A DNA stretch of 64,000 nucleotides, from the NCBI GenBank assembly GCA_018335755.1, contig JAGXRK010000019.1:1-64000 (forward strand), read 5' to 3'. Shown piece by piece: positions 45,315-55,340 of the stretch. The notes below the pieces were generated by a model, which ran no database searches, was not told where the DNA came from, and saw only the letters and a list, made by a program, of their open reading frames with translations. The stretch comes from Ignavibacterium sp. Lineage in GTDB: Bacteria; Bacteroidota; Ignavibacteria; Ignavibacteriales; Ignavibacteriaceae. The stretch's first letter is position 1. Every line of letters begins with the position of its first letter. Position numbers and translations under genes: made by a program.

Positions 45315-48206
45315 TTATTTGAGAAGAACCATTTTCCTAATCTGGTTGAAATTATTGCCTTCAGCAGAAGATGCTTTAAGTTCATAGAAATAAACTCCGC
45401 TGCTCACTTTCCTGCCGCCAAGATCATCTGCATTCCAGATAACATTATAACTGCCAGTCTGCATTTCTTTGTCAATTAAAACATTAACTGTTTCACCGAG
45501 AATGTTGTAAACTGTAAGCTTAATTGCAGAAGCATTAGGAACAGTAAAGCTAATGGTTGTGCTTGGATTAAAAGGATTAGGAAAATTCTGTTCGAGAGCA
45601 AAATCAACTGGGATGAAATCAATATTTTCATCAACAGACGTTGGTTCAGCTATAGAATAACCAATTGCCCGGATATCTTTTATTCCTGTTGCTCCGATTA
45701 AAGTTCCGGTGCCGGTTGTCTGATCAATCGTGAATAAATCACTAATTACGTTTCCACTGCCTTTTACACCATATAAAACGCCATCTTCATCGAAAGAAAT
45801 ATCAGTAGTATTAGCATTATAACCTGTCCTGCCTACGAATAAAGTGTCTCCTGTGGATGGGTTAAATTTAACAATTCTGTCCCGAGGAGTGCCAATAAAG
45901 TTTCTAACACTACCCCATAATTCATTTGTCAATGGATTAAAAGCTATGGCCACCCTTTCATAAGGTAATGTTGCAATTTGTGTTGCTGACCAATCTGTTG
46001 TATCTATTGTAAAAAGTCCTCCTACTCTTGAAGTTGCGTATAGCACACCAGAAGTATCATAAGCAAGTGAATACAATTCGGAAATATTTATCATTGAAGT
46101 TAGAAAAGCCACACCATCATCGGCGTTAATTCTGTAAACTTCTGATGCTATCGGCATAGTTCTTATTGCCAGAATTCTATTACTGTTATTACTTATCTCA
46201 ATATCAAAAAGATCATCAAAACCTGATGGACCAATATTAACACCTGCTCCGGTAGTTAGATCGAAGGTACTTAAGTTTCCACCATTTTGCGAACCAGTAA
46301 CGCCGTAAAGAACTCTTGAAAGTGCCGGTTGGGCTATATAACCGATTGCAGTTAAATTTATACCAGTAAAAGAAGTTGAGTTATTGTTTATTGCTAGGAT
46401 CTCACTTTGATTTCCGATTGATGTTGGAATAAAAACTAATTCAATCTCAAGACTATCAAATGTTTCTAATGTTAACGGTAAAGTTAAATTTGATATTCTG
46501 TGAAAATCGCCTATTGACTGTGGTATATTTGAAATCACAAGATCATCTTCACCATAATTTGCCAGGTAGACCTTAACCGTTGCACTGGTATCACCTAATT
46601 CAGTACTTCCAAAATCATAATCAAGAGTACTTATATAAGGATAAATTCCCGGGTAGGGTTGTAATCTTACTTCGGCAACGGCCATAGAATATTGATTTGT
46701 ACTGGAAGCATATTGACTTATCATCCAGAAATTAAATTCTGTAGAAGGATCAATAAAAATACCCATATAATCACCCCAACGGTTTCTAGTTCCACCAAAG
46801 GTAACTATATAGTTTCCTAAACCTGCCTGTAATTCGTAGGCATTACTTAGACCAGGCGGATCACCAGCTTTCTTAGCATAGAAGTATGAGCCCATATAAT
46901 GGTTATCTGATGATCTGGAAGATGTTATAACGATATTATGTTCTTTATCTACACATAATGCGGGATAAATATGGTAAAAATTATTTGTACCATATTCCAC
47001 ACTTTCAACAATTTGATTGGTGCTGACATCTATCTTAACATATCGAATATTTGCAGCAGTTTGACTGCTGTTACCTGCAGAATGAGTTGCGTATAAATAT
47101 CCGTCTCTAAAAATGGGTGCAGTTCTAATAGCGCTTCCACCGGATTCAATACGAGGAGTTCCTCCTCCTAACTGATTAGCAGTTGGAGTGTTATAATAGT
47201 ACGTAGTAGGTAATTGAACTCCTGTCAGCACCGGAGCAGTTAAAGGATTACTAATTTTGTAAAAACCATAAAACCCTGCACCACTTCTATTCGCCCATAA
47301 CATGTAATGATCATCAGATAATGAGTATTGGAATGAAGGACGAATATTAAACGGTAATTGAGATGATCCTGGCAGCGAAATATTATACAAAGTTCTGTAA
47401 GAAACAGGTCCACCATTACTTGCATATAATTCTGCTTTAGAAATAATCTTTACCTGACCATACTGACCAAATCCACTAAAGCTGAACGCATTAGCAGCTA
47501 TATAAATTGCCTGATGATCGAAACCAACTTGAGGAAAATCTCCCCATAACTGTGAAGGTAATCGGTAAACATACCAAGTACCAAAAGGACTTTCATCATC
47601 GGAGTAGGCTAATAAATCGCCAGCAACCTGTGCGCCATCATCAATCTGCATAAATACAATTACCCATCTGCCGGCATAATGATCGAAGATAACCTGCGGA
47701 TCACCTTCCTGACTGGGCCAAATACCGGACCAAAACTGACTTGAGCTTACATTCCTCAATAAATTTCCTTCTTTATCATAAATGAAAATACCATTGGAAT
47801 GATTAGTAAGTGCTACAACGTGGTCAGGGCCAACAGCAATTGTTGGATCCGGAGGAATGATATTATTACTATGGAACAGAGTTAGCTTGTTTAATAATAT
47901 TGCATTATCACCAACAGCGTTAGGATTATCGTTTTCGGTTGGTGCTTCAATGAATACAGTTTCAACCATTGGCTGATCACTTATATTTGGGTAACTCGGT
48001 TCTGAAGGAATTATAAATTGTGGAATTTGCTCACCCATAATTCTTGGCGGATCATTAACAATTGGCGCATCGCCTAATTGTGATAATAGATAAGTGCCGC
48101 CTGATTGAACAGTATCAACACGTGATAAATACGAAACCTGCGCAAAGGAGTTTGAAATAAAAACTATTAGTAAAGTTATTACCAAACCATAGCTGATTCT
48201 AAACAT
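45315..48206 (-). CDS. Large T9SS-exported surface protein with ASPM/Hydin-type domain
   Basis: This 963-residue protein has a signal peptide (cleavage after SFAQ). A propeller-like region follows, beginning PPDPTIAVGPDHVVALTNHS and containing VIFDHYAGRWV and QVGFDHQAIYIA. An ASPM-SPD-2-Hydin-like immunoglobulin domain (YISTLDYDFGSTELGDT) comes near residue 528, then a second propeller-like part (LYGVTGSQNGGNLSTFD). A T9SS type A tail follows (NFPNPFNP to KMVLLK). No enzyme motif is visible. It is probably a secreted or surface-attached binding protein. AGAGG lies 5 nt before the ATG. Confidence 0.75.
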   Translation of the reverse strand: MFRISYGLVITLLIVFISNSFAQVSYLSRVDTVQSGGTYLLSQLGDAPIVNDPPRIMGEQIPQFIIPSEPSYPNISDQPMVETVFIEAPTENDNPNAVGDNAILLNKLTLFHSNNIIPPDPTIAVGPDHVVALTNHSNGIFIYDKEGNLLRNVSSSQFWSGIWPSQEGDPQVIFDHYAGRWVIVFMQIDDGAQVAGDLLAYSDDESPFGTWYVYRLPSQLWGDFPQVGFDHQAIYIAANAFSFSGFGQYGQVKIISKAELYASNGGPVSYRTLYNISLPGSSQLPFNIRPSFQYSLSDDHYMLWANRSGAGFYGFYKISNPLTAPVLTGVQLPTTYYYNTPTANQLGGGTPRIESGGSAIRTAPIFRDGYLYATHSAGNSSQTAANIRYVKIDVSTNQIVESVEYGTNNFYHIYPALCVDKEHNIVITSSRSSDNHYMGSYFYAKKAGDPPGLSNAYELQAGLGNYIVTFGGTRNRWGDYMGIFIDPSTEFNFWMISQYASSTNQYSMAVAEVRLQPYPGIYPYISTLDYDFGSTELGDTSATVKVYLANYGEDDLVISNIPQSIGDFHRISNLTLPLTLETFDSLEIELVFIPTSIGNQSEILAINNNSTSFTGINLTAIGYIAQPALSRVLYGVTGSQNGGNLSTFDLTTGAGVNIGPSGFDDLFDIEISNNSNRILAIRTMPIASEVYRINADDGVAFLTSMINISELYSLAYDTSGVLYATSRVGGLFTIDTTDWSATQIATLPYERVAIAFNPLTNELWGSVRNFIGTPRDRIVKFNPSTGDTLFVGRTGYNANTTDISFDEDGVLYGVKGSGNVISDLFTIDQTTGTGTLIGATGIKDIRAIGYSIAEPTSVDENIDFIPVDFALEQNFPNPFNPSTTISFTVPNASAIKLTVYNILGETVNVLIDKEMQTGSYNVIWNADDLGGRKVSSGVYFYELKASSAEGNNFNQIRKMVLLK

Positions 48207-48388
48207 TGAAGCCTCTTGGATTTTTTTTGAGAAATTATTTTTTAATATAAAAATTCTTAACTTTTTAACATAATCAATTTAATTATTTTTTGACTAAGCT
48301 TTTGTGAAAATAATTTTCTTCACAGCAATTGTTCAAGTTAAATATTTGTGTTGTTAAACATTAAACTTTATTAGATTACTTGTTATAG

Positions 48389-51271
48389 TTATTTAATTAA
48401 TAACATTTTTCTTACAGAATGAAACGACTTACTTTCTGATATTGTACTAGCATCAATAGAATAGAAATAAACTCCTGATGATAAATTTTTTGAATTAAAA
48501 TAAACTTCATGTAAACCGGCGTTTAGATAACCATTAATTATTTCAGTTACAACCTCACCTAAAGCATTATAAATTGTAAGTTTAACATAGCTTTCAGATG
48601 GAATTGCAAACTTAATGTTTGTACCCGGATTAAATGGATTGGGAAAATTTGAATATAATTCGAAATTATTTGGAATTAAATGCTGGTCATCATCAATATT
48701 TACCACAGTTACTGTCGATTCATTACTGAAATCTGATACTGCAAAGTTATTTGTACAGTAAACTCTATAGGTATATTCTGAACCTATCATAACATTATTA
48801 TCATTATATGAAACAGAATTAGCACCAAGTGAATCAATCACTTCAAATGCCTGCGTTCCGGTTTTTCTCATGATAAAATACTTAGTTTCTGTTTGAGAAT
48901 TATCAACCCAATTTAAGGTAACATTACCCAAAGTATCGGAAACCGCTGATAGATCAGTAGGCGCTGCTAATAATGTTACAAATCTTCTTGAGTCAGAAAA
49001 AGGACTATATCCGGAAGTATTTTTTGCACTGATTCTCCAATAATGTCTTCGACCATCTACTAAATCAGTTACTATTTGAGTTGTATCTGTTAGTGTTGAG
49101 TCATTAAATACTAAAGCTGTAAACGTTGAATTAATTGCTACCTGCAGGTGATACGAATCGGTTAACTCAGTTGAGTTCCAAATAAATTGCGCATCTAAAG
49201 AAACGTTAACAGCATCATCTTCCGGTATTAACTGGATTGGAGAGGCTGGTGGAGCTAATGTTGTATTAAAACTCCAGGTGCTCGACCAGTTGCCTTCTCC
49301 CCCGCTATTAATTCCTCTAACGCGCCAATAAAAAGTAGTTAAACCGGTTAATACAGGAGACTGAAAAGTTATTCCCCTTACAGTACTATCAATAACAATT
49401 GAGTTGAACTGTAAATCTTCTGCCACCTGTATTTGATAGTCGTAACTTCTGGATGAATGTTCCCATTCAAAAACAGGATCAATTACAACATTTGCAGACC
49501 CATTTGTTGGTGAAATTAAACTTACTTGGTCAGGTGCAGTCATGCCAATGCCTGATAAGACAAGTGAAAAAGCCTGTGACACACCTGACAGAGTTCCTTT
49601 ATTTGATACCTGTACTGTATATGAACCAGCTGCCGGATTTCCAATATACACCTGTTCAACATTATCACGAATATTATCACCATTTGTTGCTGGATTTGAA
49701 GGATTATTTTTATCTAAAATCCAGGGCAAATATGTTCCACCTGGACCAATAATGCGGATGTCCAGATCGTTTATAAGCATTATGTTAGGAGGATTTAATG
49801 ATGGGGATGGGGGCATTCCTGCTGGATCAGTCCATACAATAGTTACTCTTAATGGTTCAGTACCATTTGACTGAACCTGGTAAGTATATTGTGCTCCATT
49901 ATTTAAAATAAGTTCTTTAATTAATTCAGAATTGCCAAGATCATTATTTAATCTCATCAGACGGACAGCATTAAATGTATTCATTAAACCCCAGCCGAAA
50001 GAATAATCAGGACCGAGAGCTGAGCCAGCTTCATCAGCAGTATGTATGATCAAAGATTTTATGGTAGAGGCTTTTAATGTGACGCCTGGATTAATTGACT
50101 GCTGATAATCAAGTATTAAACCAACGGATCCGCTTGCATTTGGGGATGACATCGAAGTTCCGCTTAATGAAGCATAAGATGTTGACGACTGATTACTAGA
50201 AGAATAAAGCCCTACTCCATTGGCAACTACATCAGGTTTTATTCTTCCATCATCTAATGGTCCCCAATTACTAAAAGCACTCATAATCACATCCGAGGGT
50301 TGTGAGTAGCCGCTCGTTATATCGTCAATAGCACCAATTGCAAGAGTGTTTTTTGCAATTCCGCGTGGGTCATTTATACAATCAAATCCATCATTTCCAC
50401 CGTCTTTATTTCTAATTGTATTTGATAGCTGCCATGATCCACTTATAAGAGCCCAGTGCTCTCCACCTGGAGCTGGACCAGTATCATTTCTGTCATTCCC
50501 GGCACTCTTAACTATCAGGATGTTAGGCGCGTTATATAACATATTATCCCATGCAGCTGAACTGCCGCTGTAAAAACCAAACTGCCAATCCTCAACTTCG
50601 CTTATAGCCAAATCACCAAACCAGGCCCATCTGCCATCATTAAAATAATCAAATCTCCAGCCGCGTATTGAACCATAAGAGTGATTTGTAACTTTCAGTC
50701 CGTTAGCTGCGGCTGTTGCAACTTCAGATAAATCATTACTCGAATTGTAATAATTAATTGTTCCGCCATTCGACATTCCGATAGCAGTATTATTTACACC
50801 ACTGGCAATCAGTGTTCCTGCAACGTGCGTAGCATGCTGAGAAACTGATGAACCAGCATCCATTTGAACCATTCTTCCAGTAAGTTCCTGGTGATTGCTC
50901 AATGGATATCCACCTGCTTCCCATAATCCAAGTATTTGTCCCGCTCCCGATAAATCAAATCCCATTAAACCAGATTGCCAGACCAGGTTTGAACTGACAG
51001 TTCTGGCAGCATTAAAATTATTTGTGGCGTCGTAAACTGGCAAACCATATTCAAATTTCTGGAGTTCAATTATTGATCCGTCCGGGTATTCATACCACAC
51101 CGGAATTCTCATAACTGTGGCGATTGATTCAGCCTCAGCACGTTGAACTTGCCATATATTAGATTGTTCTTCAGCAAAATTTCTCAACCATTCAACCCTG
51201 GTTTCCTCCTGAGCATAAAGCAAGTAGCTTGTTGTTAAAATAAAAACGATAATTGTAATTAGTTTTTTCAT
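48389..51271 (-). CDS. Subtilisin-family (S8) serine peptidase with fibronectin domains and T9SS tail
   Basis: This 960-residue secreted protease has a signal peptide (cleavage after LYA, near 20). The S8 domain has H146 in QHATHVAG, oxyanion N259 in KSAGND and catalytic S373 in SGTSMSSP. The first triad position, normally Asp, reads LWE118-AG, so Glu appears to take its place. A pro-protein convertase-like jelly-roll domain (about 460-620) follows, with three fibronectin-type modules and a T9SS type A tail (NFPNPFNP to KMLLIK). It would act on external proteins. The Glu substitution needs checking by alignment. Confidence 0.82.
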   Translation of the reverse strand: MKKLITIIVFILTTSYLLYAQEETRVEWLRNFAEEQSNIWQVQRAEAESIATVMRIPVWYEYPDGSIIELQKFEYGLPVYDATNNFNAARTVSSNLVWQSGLMGFDLSGAGQILGLWEAGGYPLSNHQELTGRMVQMDAGSSVSQHATHVAGTLIASGVNNTAIGMSNGGTINYYNSSNDLSEVATAAANGLKVTNHSYGSIRGWRFDYFNDGRWAWFGDLAISEVEDWQFGFYSGSSAAWDNMLYNAPNILIVKSAGNDRNDTGPAPGGEHWALISGSWQLSNTIRNKDGGNDGFDCINDPRGIAKNTLAIGAIDDITSGYSQPSDVIMSAFSNWGPLDDGRIKPDVVANGVGLYSSSNQSSTSYASLSGTSMSSPNASGSVGLILDYQQSINPGVTLKASTIKSLIIHTADEAGSALGPDYSFGWGLMNTFNAVRLMRLNNDLGNSELIKELILNNGAQYTYQVQSNGTEPLRVTIVWTDPAGMPPSPSLNPPNIMLINDLDIRIIGPGGTYLPWILDKNNPSNPATNGDNIRDNVEQVYIGNPAAGSYTVQVSNKGTLSGVSQAFSLVLSGIGMTAPDQVSLISPTNGSANVVIDPVFEWEHSSRSYDYQIQVAEDLQFNSIVIDSTVRGITFQSPVLTGLTTFYWRVRGINSGGEGNWSSTWSFNTTLAPPASPIQLIPEDDAVNVSLDAQFIWNSTELTDSYHLQVAINSTFTALVFNDSTLTDTTQIVTDLVDGRRHYWRISAKNTSGYSPFSDSRRFVTLLAAPTDLSAVSDTLGNVTLNWVDNSQTETKYFIMRKTGTQAFEVIDSLGANSVSYNDNNVMIGSEYTYRVYCTNNFAVSDFSNESTVTVVNIDDDQHLIPNNFELYSNFPNPFNPGTNIKFAIPSESYVKLTIYNALGEVVTEIINGYLNAGLHEVYFNSKNLSSGVYFYSIDASTISESKSFHSVRKMLLIK

Positions 51272-51489
51272 CGTTTTATCCTTTCAAATAATGCTTATAA
51301 ACATTTTCTTACTAAAGTTAACTATCTAAATATTAATTATCCAATCATAACAGTCTGGTTATTTTCCAAACTGAAATGATCATTCTATGATTTTGAACAA
51401 ATACGAAAAATCGATTTTTAATATGAGAGATAATTTAAAGTAAAAATGGTCATCTATTTAATAATGGATGGCTTTATAGACTTAAATGA

Positions 51490-52833
51490 CTAATTCAATC
51501 TTTCCTTATATGTTTCCATCAAATACTTAGCAACTGCTTCTGCTTCCTGCGGTTTTAAACCGGGATTCGGCATTGGCGGATATGCAGGATCAATTTTGAC
51601 AGGGTTACGAATAAAGGCAACGAGTTGTGATTCTTTTCCAATGTATTTTGGAAGAACGTCTTTATGCGGAGGTCCAACTAATTTTTGTTCAAATTGATGA
51701 CAGGATGCACAACGGACTTCGTATAATTCTTTACCGCTGATTTCGGCAATTCCACCAGCACCCCTTAATTCGCTTAACATTTCATCAAACTGTGTGCTTA
51801 ATACAATTGAATGTGTGGCAGTTGCATTAGTAATTGCAACCTGGTCTTTTATAATTAATGCCAGTACAGCAAAAATTATAGTAAAGAATAGATGAGCGCT
51901 GTAATTATATTTTTTATACTGAAGGATCATATAAATGAAATGCCAGCCAAGGAATATCAGAAGCAGGGCCGTTATTCCATAAAAGAAAACTGTTCCGGAA
52001 AGAAAGGATTCAGGAATTGAAAATAAATTTAATGCAATTAAAAAAGGCAAGGGTACAGCAAAGTAAAGTGCTGTTTTAGCTGATGCAGTTCTGAGAAAAT
52101 TTTTGTATTCCTCAGTAATCAGCAAATTTTCTTTCCAGTATAAATATCCGAATAATACTGCTGAACCTGTTAGTACAAAGGCAAAGGATATAAAGATTAA
52201 TAGATTTATAAGAACTTTATAAGAAAACAGAAGCTGTAAAACTCCGCTTACATCAAATTTGCTAAAATTGGCTGCGGTTGTAATTGCACCGATAAAGAGC
52301 CAGATACCGATAAATAAAAATAATACAGCCCATTTACCATTTTGAACAGCTAAAGTTTGAGTTGAGAATTTTAGTTTTTCAACTTCAGTAATAGCATTTT
52401 GATCACTTATGTTATTTTCGGCCACTGAGGAAAAAATTTGACTTATTACAAATGAATGCCTGTAAACGTAAGTCATAATCAGTCCAACAGTAACAAAGAG
52501 AAATGATAATGTAAGATATCCTACTGTTGATACCTGTGCAGTGTGCAGCAATTGAGCAAAAATTAGAATTGCAGTCAAGAGCGGCACAATTCCAAGTATA
52601 ACACCAACACCATTATTAACAGTTACGAACTGAATTACATCTTTTGCATATTTTAGTGAGTTACTGTCAGAATTTTTCATTCCTTTTCTTTTATGATTTA
52701 GAGAAAGTACCAATCCGCCGAATACGATACTAATAAATGGTATGAATAGAATTAGCACTAGAGACAGCATATAATGAAGGAGTTCAATATGCTCAGCAGA
52801 TTGAGGCAATACAAGATTATCTAAAAATTCCAT
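51490..52833 (-). CDS. Membrane c-type cytochrome with eight predicted helices
   Basis: This 447-residue protein has about eight membrane helices (from HYMLSLVLILFIPFISIVFG near residue 25 to IIFAVLALIIKDQ near 335). A C-terminal monoheme cytochrome c domain follows, with CASCH near residue 378 and a probable Met ligand in PPMPNPG. His residues inside several helices (LLHYML, LGWHFIYM, SAHLFF) could bind another cofactor. I do not recognise the membrane part. Being the last gene of the oxidase operon, it probably delivers electrons to or accepts them beside the oxidase. It starts 24 bp after the CtaB stop. Confidence 0.65.
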   Translation of the reverse strand: MEFLDNLVLPQSAEHIELLHYMLSLVLILFIPFISIVFGGLVLSLNHKRKGMKNSDSNSLKYAKDVIQFVTVNNGVGVILGIVPLLTAILIFAQLLHTAQVSTVGYLTLSFLFVTVGLIMTYVYRHSFVISQIFSSVAENNISDQNAITEVEKLKFSTQTLAVQNGKWAVLFLFIGIWLFIGAITTAANFSKFDVSGVLQLLFSYKVLINLLIFISFAFVLTGSAVLFGYLYWKENLLITEEYKNFLRTASAKTALYFAVPLPFLIALNLFSIPESFLSGTVFFYGITALLLIFLGWHFIYMILQYKKYNYSAHLFFTIIFAVLALIIKDQVAITNATATHSIVLSTQFDEMLSELRGAGGIAEISGKELYEVRCASCHQFEQKLVGPPHKDVLPKYIGKESQLVAFIRNPVKIDPAYPPMPNPGLKPQEAEAVAKYLMETYKERLN

Positions 52834-52857
52834 TTAAGGCTCACTTATACAAATTAG

Positions 52858-53724
52858 TTAAAAAATCAATTTATCAATAGAAACTGCTGCAACCACAAAT
52901 AACGCAAAAATGTTAATGCTGTTAAATGCGAATCTGTAATTAGTCTGTTCGCTGTCAAATCTTAAAAGTCGGGCTGCTTTCCAGATCAGATAAACTCCAG
53001 CTAAGAACATAGAATAAATAATCCAGTTTAAATGAATTACGCCAAACAGAGGAATAAGCAAACCAGTGACTATAGTTGCAACAATCCACACAAATGTTAT
53101 TCGTTTTAATTGCTGATGAGAAAAAATCCTTGTCAGAGTAGGCAATCCGGCTTTCTGATAATCTTTATCAAGAACTAATAGAAGAAGCCAGAAGTGCGGT
53201 ATCTGCCAGATAAAAAAGAAAAAAGAAAGTATTATGATTTGGGGTGCAAGCAGACTTCCTCCGGCTGCAACCCAGCCTATTGCAGGCGGGATCGCGCCAA
53301 CTAAAGAGCCAGGAATAATAGCTAATGCAGACTTTCTTTTTAACGGAGTATAAATAAAATTATACCAAAAAAGATTTAGTAATCCTAAAATCATTGCTGT
53401 TAAATTAGCTCCGATAAGCAGAATTAGTGAACCAATTAAAACTAAAACAGCTGCAAAGTAATAAGCTGTTGAAGCAGAGATTCTGCCTGATGGAATTGGA
53501 CGATTTTTAGTTCTTTCCATCAAAGCGTCTGTATACCGTTCCTGATAATGATTGTAAGCAGCAGATCCGCAAGCTAAAAGCAAGGTGCCTAAAGTAGGTA
53601 ATATAATTCCTGTTGTAATACTGCCTTTATAGGCAATAAATCCAAAAGATGCAGTAATGGTTACAAATAGAGTAATCTTAATTTTACTGAGTTCAAGAAA
53701 TATTTTTAACTTATCTAAAAACAT
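52858..53724 (-). CDS. ctaB: Protoheme IX farnesyltransferase (heme O synthase)
   Basis: This 288-residue UbiA-superfamily enzyme adds farnesyl to heme b to make heme O for the oxidase. The prenyl-binding segment NHYQERYTDALMERTKNRP and the second loop LDKDYQKAG are present, with about nine membrane helices. The frame also opens at a TTG at 53727, but the ATG at 53724 has AGGA upstream and overlaps the coxB stop by one base (TGATG), so I chose it. Heme A synthase (CtaA) is not in this window, so whether the oxidase uses heme A or O is unresolved. Confidence 0.9.
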   Translation of the reverse strand: MFLDKLKIFLELSKIKITLFVTITASFGFIAYKGSITTGIILPTLGTLLLACGSAAYNHYQERYTDALMERTKNRPIPSGRISASTAYYFAAVLVLIGSLILLIGANLTAMILGLLNLFWYNFIYTPLKRKSALAIIPGSLVGAIPPAIGWVAAGGSLLAPQIIILSFFFFIWQIPHFWLLLLVLDKDYQKAGLPTLTRIFSHQQLKRITFVWIVATIVTGLLIPLFGVIHLNWIIYSMFLAGVYLIWKAARLLRFDSEQTNYRFAFNSINIFALFVVAAVSIDKLIF

Positions 53725-54401
53725 CAACTTCCTGCAACCGGAATTTCATCCGGGGTTTTTAATTGTTCAGCATCATCTTGAGATTCTGATTCAATTTGTT
53801 CTTCCTGATTCATCCATTTGTTAAAATCATTTTCAGATAACACAAATATTTTAGAATACATGTAGGAATGCTGCAATCCGCAGTATTCTGCACAGGCGAT
53901 ATCAAAAGCTCCTTCATTTGTAGCTTCAAACCATATCTTTCGATCCTGACCCGGATAAACATCTTTCTTAATTCTAAATGCAGGAATATAAAACGCGTGA
54001 TTAACATCGCTTGATCGGAGATTTAAAGCTACAGGGGTATTCACCGGAACATATAAAGAATCCGTTTCCCTTCCGTTTTCATATTTGAACTTCCAGTTCC
54101 ACATCATCGCAGTAACATCAACTGTCAGTGCATCATCCGGAATATCTTCCATTTCTTTATAACCAATCCATCCATACCAGAACATAATTAAAACAAGAAC
54201 GGTCGGAATAGCAGTCCAAAGGATTTCTAAACCGACGTGACCTTCAATATTTGTAGCTTTTGGATTTCTCTTCCTGTTATATTTGATAACAAAGAAGATC
54301 ATTAAAAAAGTTATCAATACAAGAAAGAAAACCGAAACAATTAATGTAAACAGAAATACTGAGTCAACAGAGTGTGCAAAATTTGATGCTCCGTCAAACA
54401 T
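53724..54401 (-). CDS. coxB: Cytochrome c oxidase subunit II
   Basis: This 225-residue subunit has two N-terminal membrane helices and a cupredoxin domain. The CuA ligands are all present: H135, C170 and C174 in CAEYC, H178 and M181. CuA accepts electrons from cytochrome c and passes them to subunit I. There is no C-terminal cytochrome c extension, so this is not a caa3-type subunit II. The tail is acidic instead. The gene lies between the subunit IV gene (3 bp upstream) and ctaB. Confidence 0.93.
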   Translation of the reverse strand: MFDGASNFAHSVDSVFLFTLIVSVFFLVLITFLMIFFVIKYNRKRNPKATNIEGHVGLEILWTAIPTVLVLIMFWYGWIGYKEMEDIPDDALTVDVTAMMWNWKFKYENGRETDSLYVPVNTPVALNLRSSDVNHAFYIPAFRIKKDVYPGQDRKIWFEATNEGAFDIACAEYCGLQHSYMYSKIFVLSENDFNKWMNQEEQIESESQDDAEQLKTPDEIPVAGS

Positions 54402-54404
54402 AAA

Positions 54405-54707
54405 TCAATTCCTTATTATAAAAGAGTAATCTGAAAATAATAGAATAAACGAAATCAAAAGGAAAAAAAGTGCAACACCCACAAATATTTTAAAGGTAAT
54501 ATCTTCACTTCGCAAATGCATAAAAATTATCAGTACAAGGTAAGTTTTAACTGATGCAATTAATAACGCAGTTGCAACTGTTATGCCGCCGAAATCAATT
54601 CCGGCAACAGCTACGGTAATTCCTGTTAATGCCATAAGCGCTAACCAGACCAAGATATATACTCCGTAACCATGAGAATGCTGTGCGTGTTCTGAATGTT
54701 TTTCCAT
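54405..54707 (-). CDS. Cytochrome c oxidase subunit IV (prokaryotic type)
   Basis: This 100-residue protein has three membrane helices (VYILVWLALMALTGI, VATALLIASVKTYLVL, IFVGVALFFLLISFI) and the family's FMHLRSE turn between helices 2 and 3. A His-rich N-terminus (HSEHAQHSHG) precedes helix 1. It is an accessory subunit that stabilises the oxidase. It lies between the subunit III and II genes, 12 bp after subunit III, which confirms the assignment. Confidence 0.85.
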   Translation of the reverse strand: MEKHSEHAQHSHGYGVYILVWLALMALTGITVAVAGIDFGGITVATALLIASVKTYLVLIIFMHLRSEDITFKIFVGVALFFLLISFILLFSDYSFIIRN

Positions 54708-54719
54708 GACTAAAATCCT

Positions 54720-55340
54720 TTAGGTTATTAAATAGAATAACGGGAACAGGAATATCCAGATGATATCCACAAGATGCCAATAAAGTCCCGCTGATTCAAG
54801 TTTTACATAACTATCCTGTCTTATAATACCTTTAGCAGTAAAGCGAGTCATAACCAAAATTAAAACTATTCCAATAATAACGTGAAGCCCATGCAGCCCG
54901 GTCATAACATAGTAGAGACCAAAGAACAGAATTTCACCCGATTCTCTTGATAAGAGTTGCTCGCCTCCGGGATAAATACCATGATTAAACTTAGCGGTCC
55001 ATTCAAAATATTTATTAACCATAAATCCGAGTGCAAGAACCACTGTTAAAAGCTGAAAGAAAATCGAAAGACTCTTATTATTTCTTTGTATAGCAGTTAT
55101 AGATAGAGCCATTGTTAGAGAACTTGTAAGTAGAATAGCGGTGTTAAAAGTTCCAATAATTGTATTCAACTCTTTAGCAGCAAGATGAAATGCATCGGGA
55201 TTATTATATCTGTAAACAGAATACAGAATAAACATGCCTCCAAAAAGCAATAGTTCTGTAAACAGAAAGAGCCACATTCCCATTCGGGCACCGACATCAT
55301 CTCTGTGGACGTGAACGGCTGCGTGATCGTTAGAACTCAC
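54720..55340 (-). CDS. coxC: Cytochrome c oxidase subunit III
   Basis: This 206-residue protein has five membrane helices and the subunit III marks GMWLFLFTELLLFGGMF and GLHGLHVIIG with WHLVDIIWIFLF at the end. It supports proton uptake and oxidase stability. The start codon is GTG, overlapping the subunit I stop by 4 nt (GTGA), so subunits I and III are translationally coupled. It is shorter than the seven-helix mitochondrial form, as is usual in many bacteria. Confidence 0.93.
   Translation of the reverse strand: MSSNDHAAVHVHRDDVGARMGMWLFLFTELLLFGGMFILYSVYRYNNPDAFHLAAKELNTIIGTFNTAILLTSSLTMALSITAIQRNNKSLSIFFQLLTVVLALGFMVNKYFEWTAKFNHGIYPGGEQLLSRESGEILFFGLYYVMTGLHGLHVIIGIVLILVMTRFTAKGIIRQDSYVKLESAGLYWHLVDIIWIFLFPLFYLIT

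Noticed and set aside
53724-54401. caa3-type oxidase
   Set aside because: Subunit II ends after the CuA domain with an acidic tail and has no fused CxxCH cytochrome domain.
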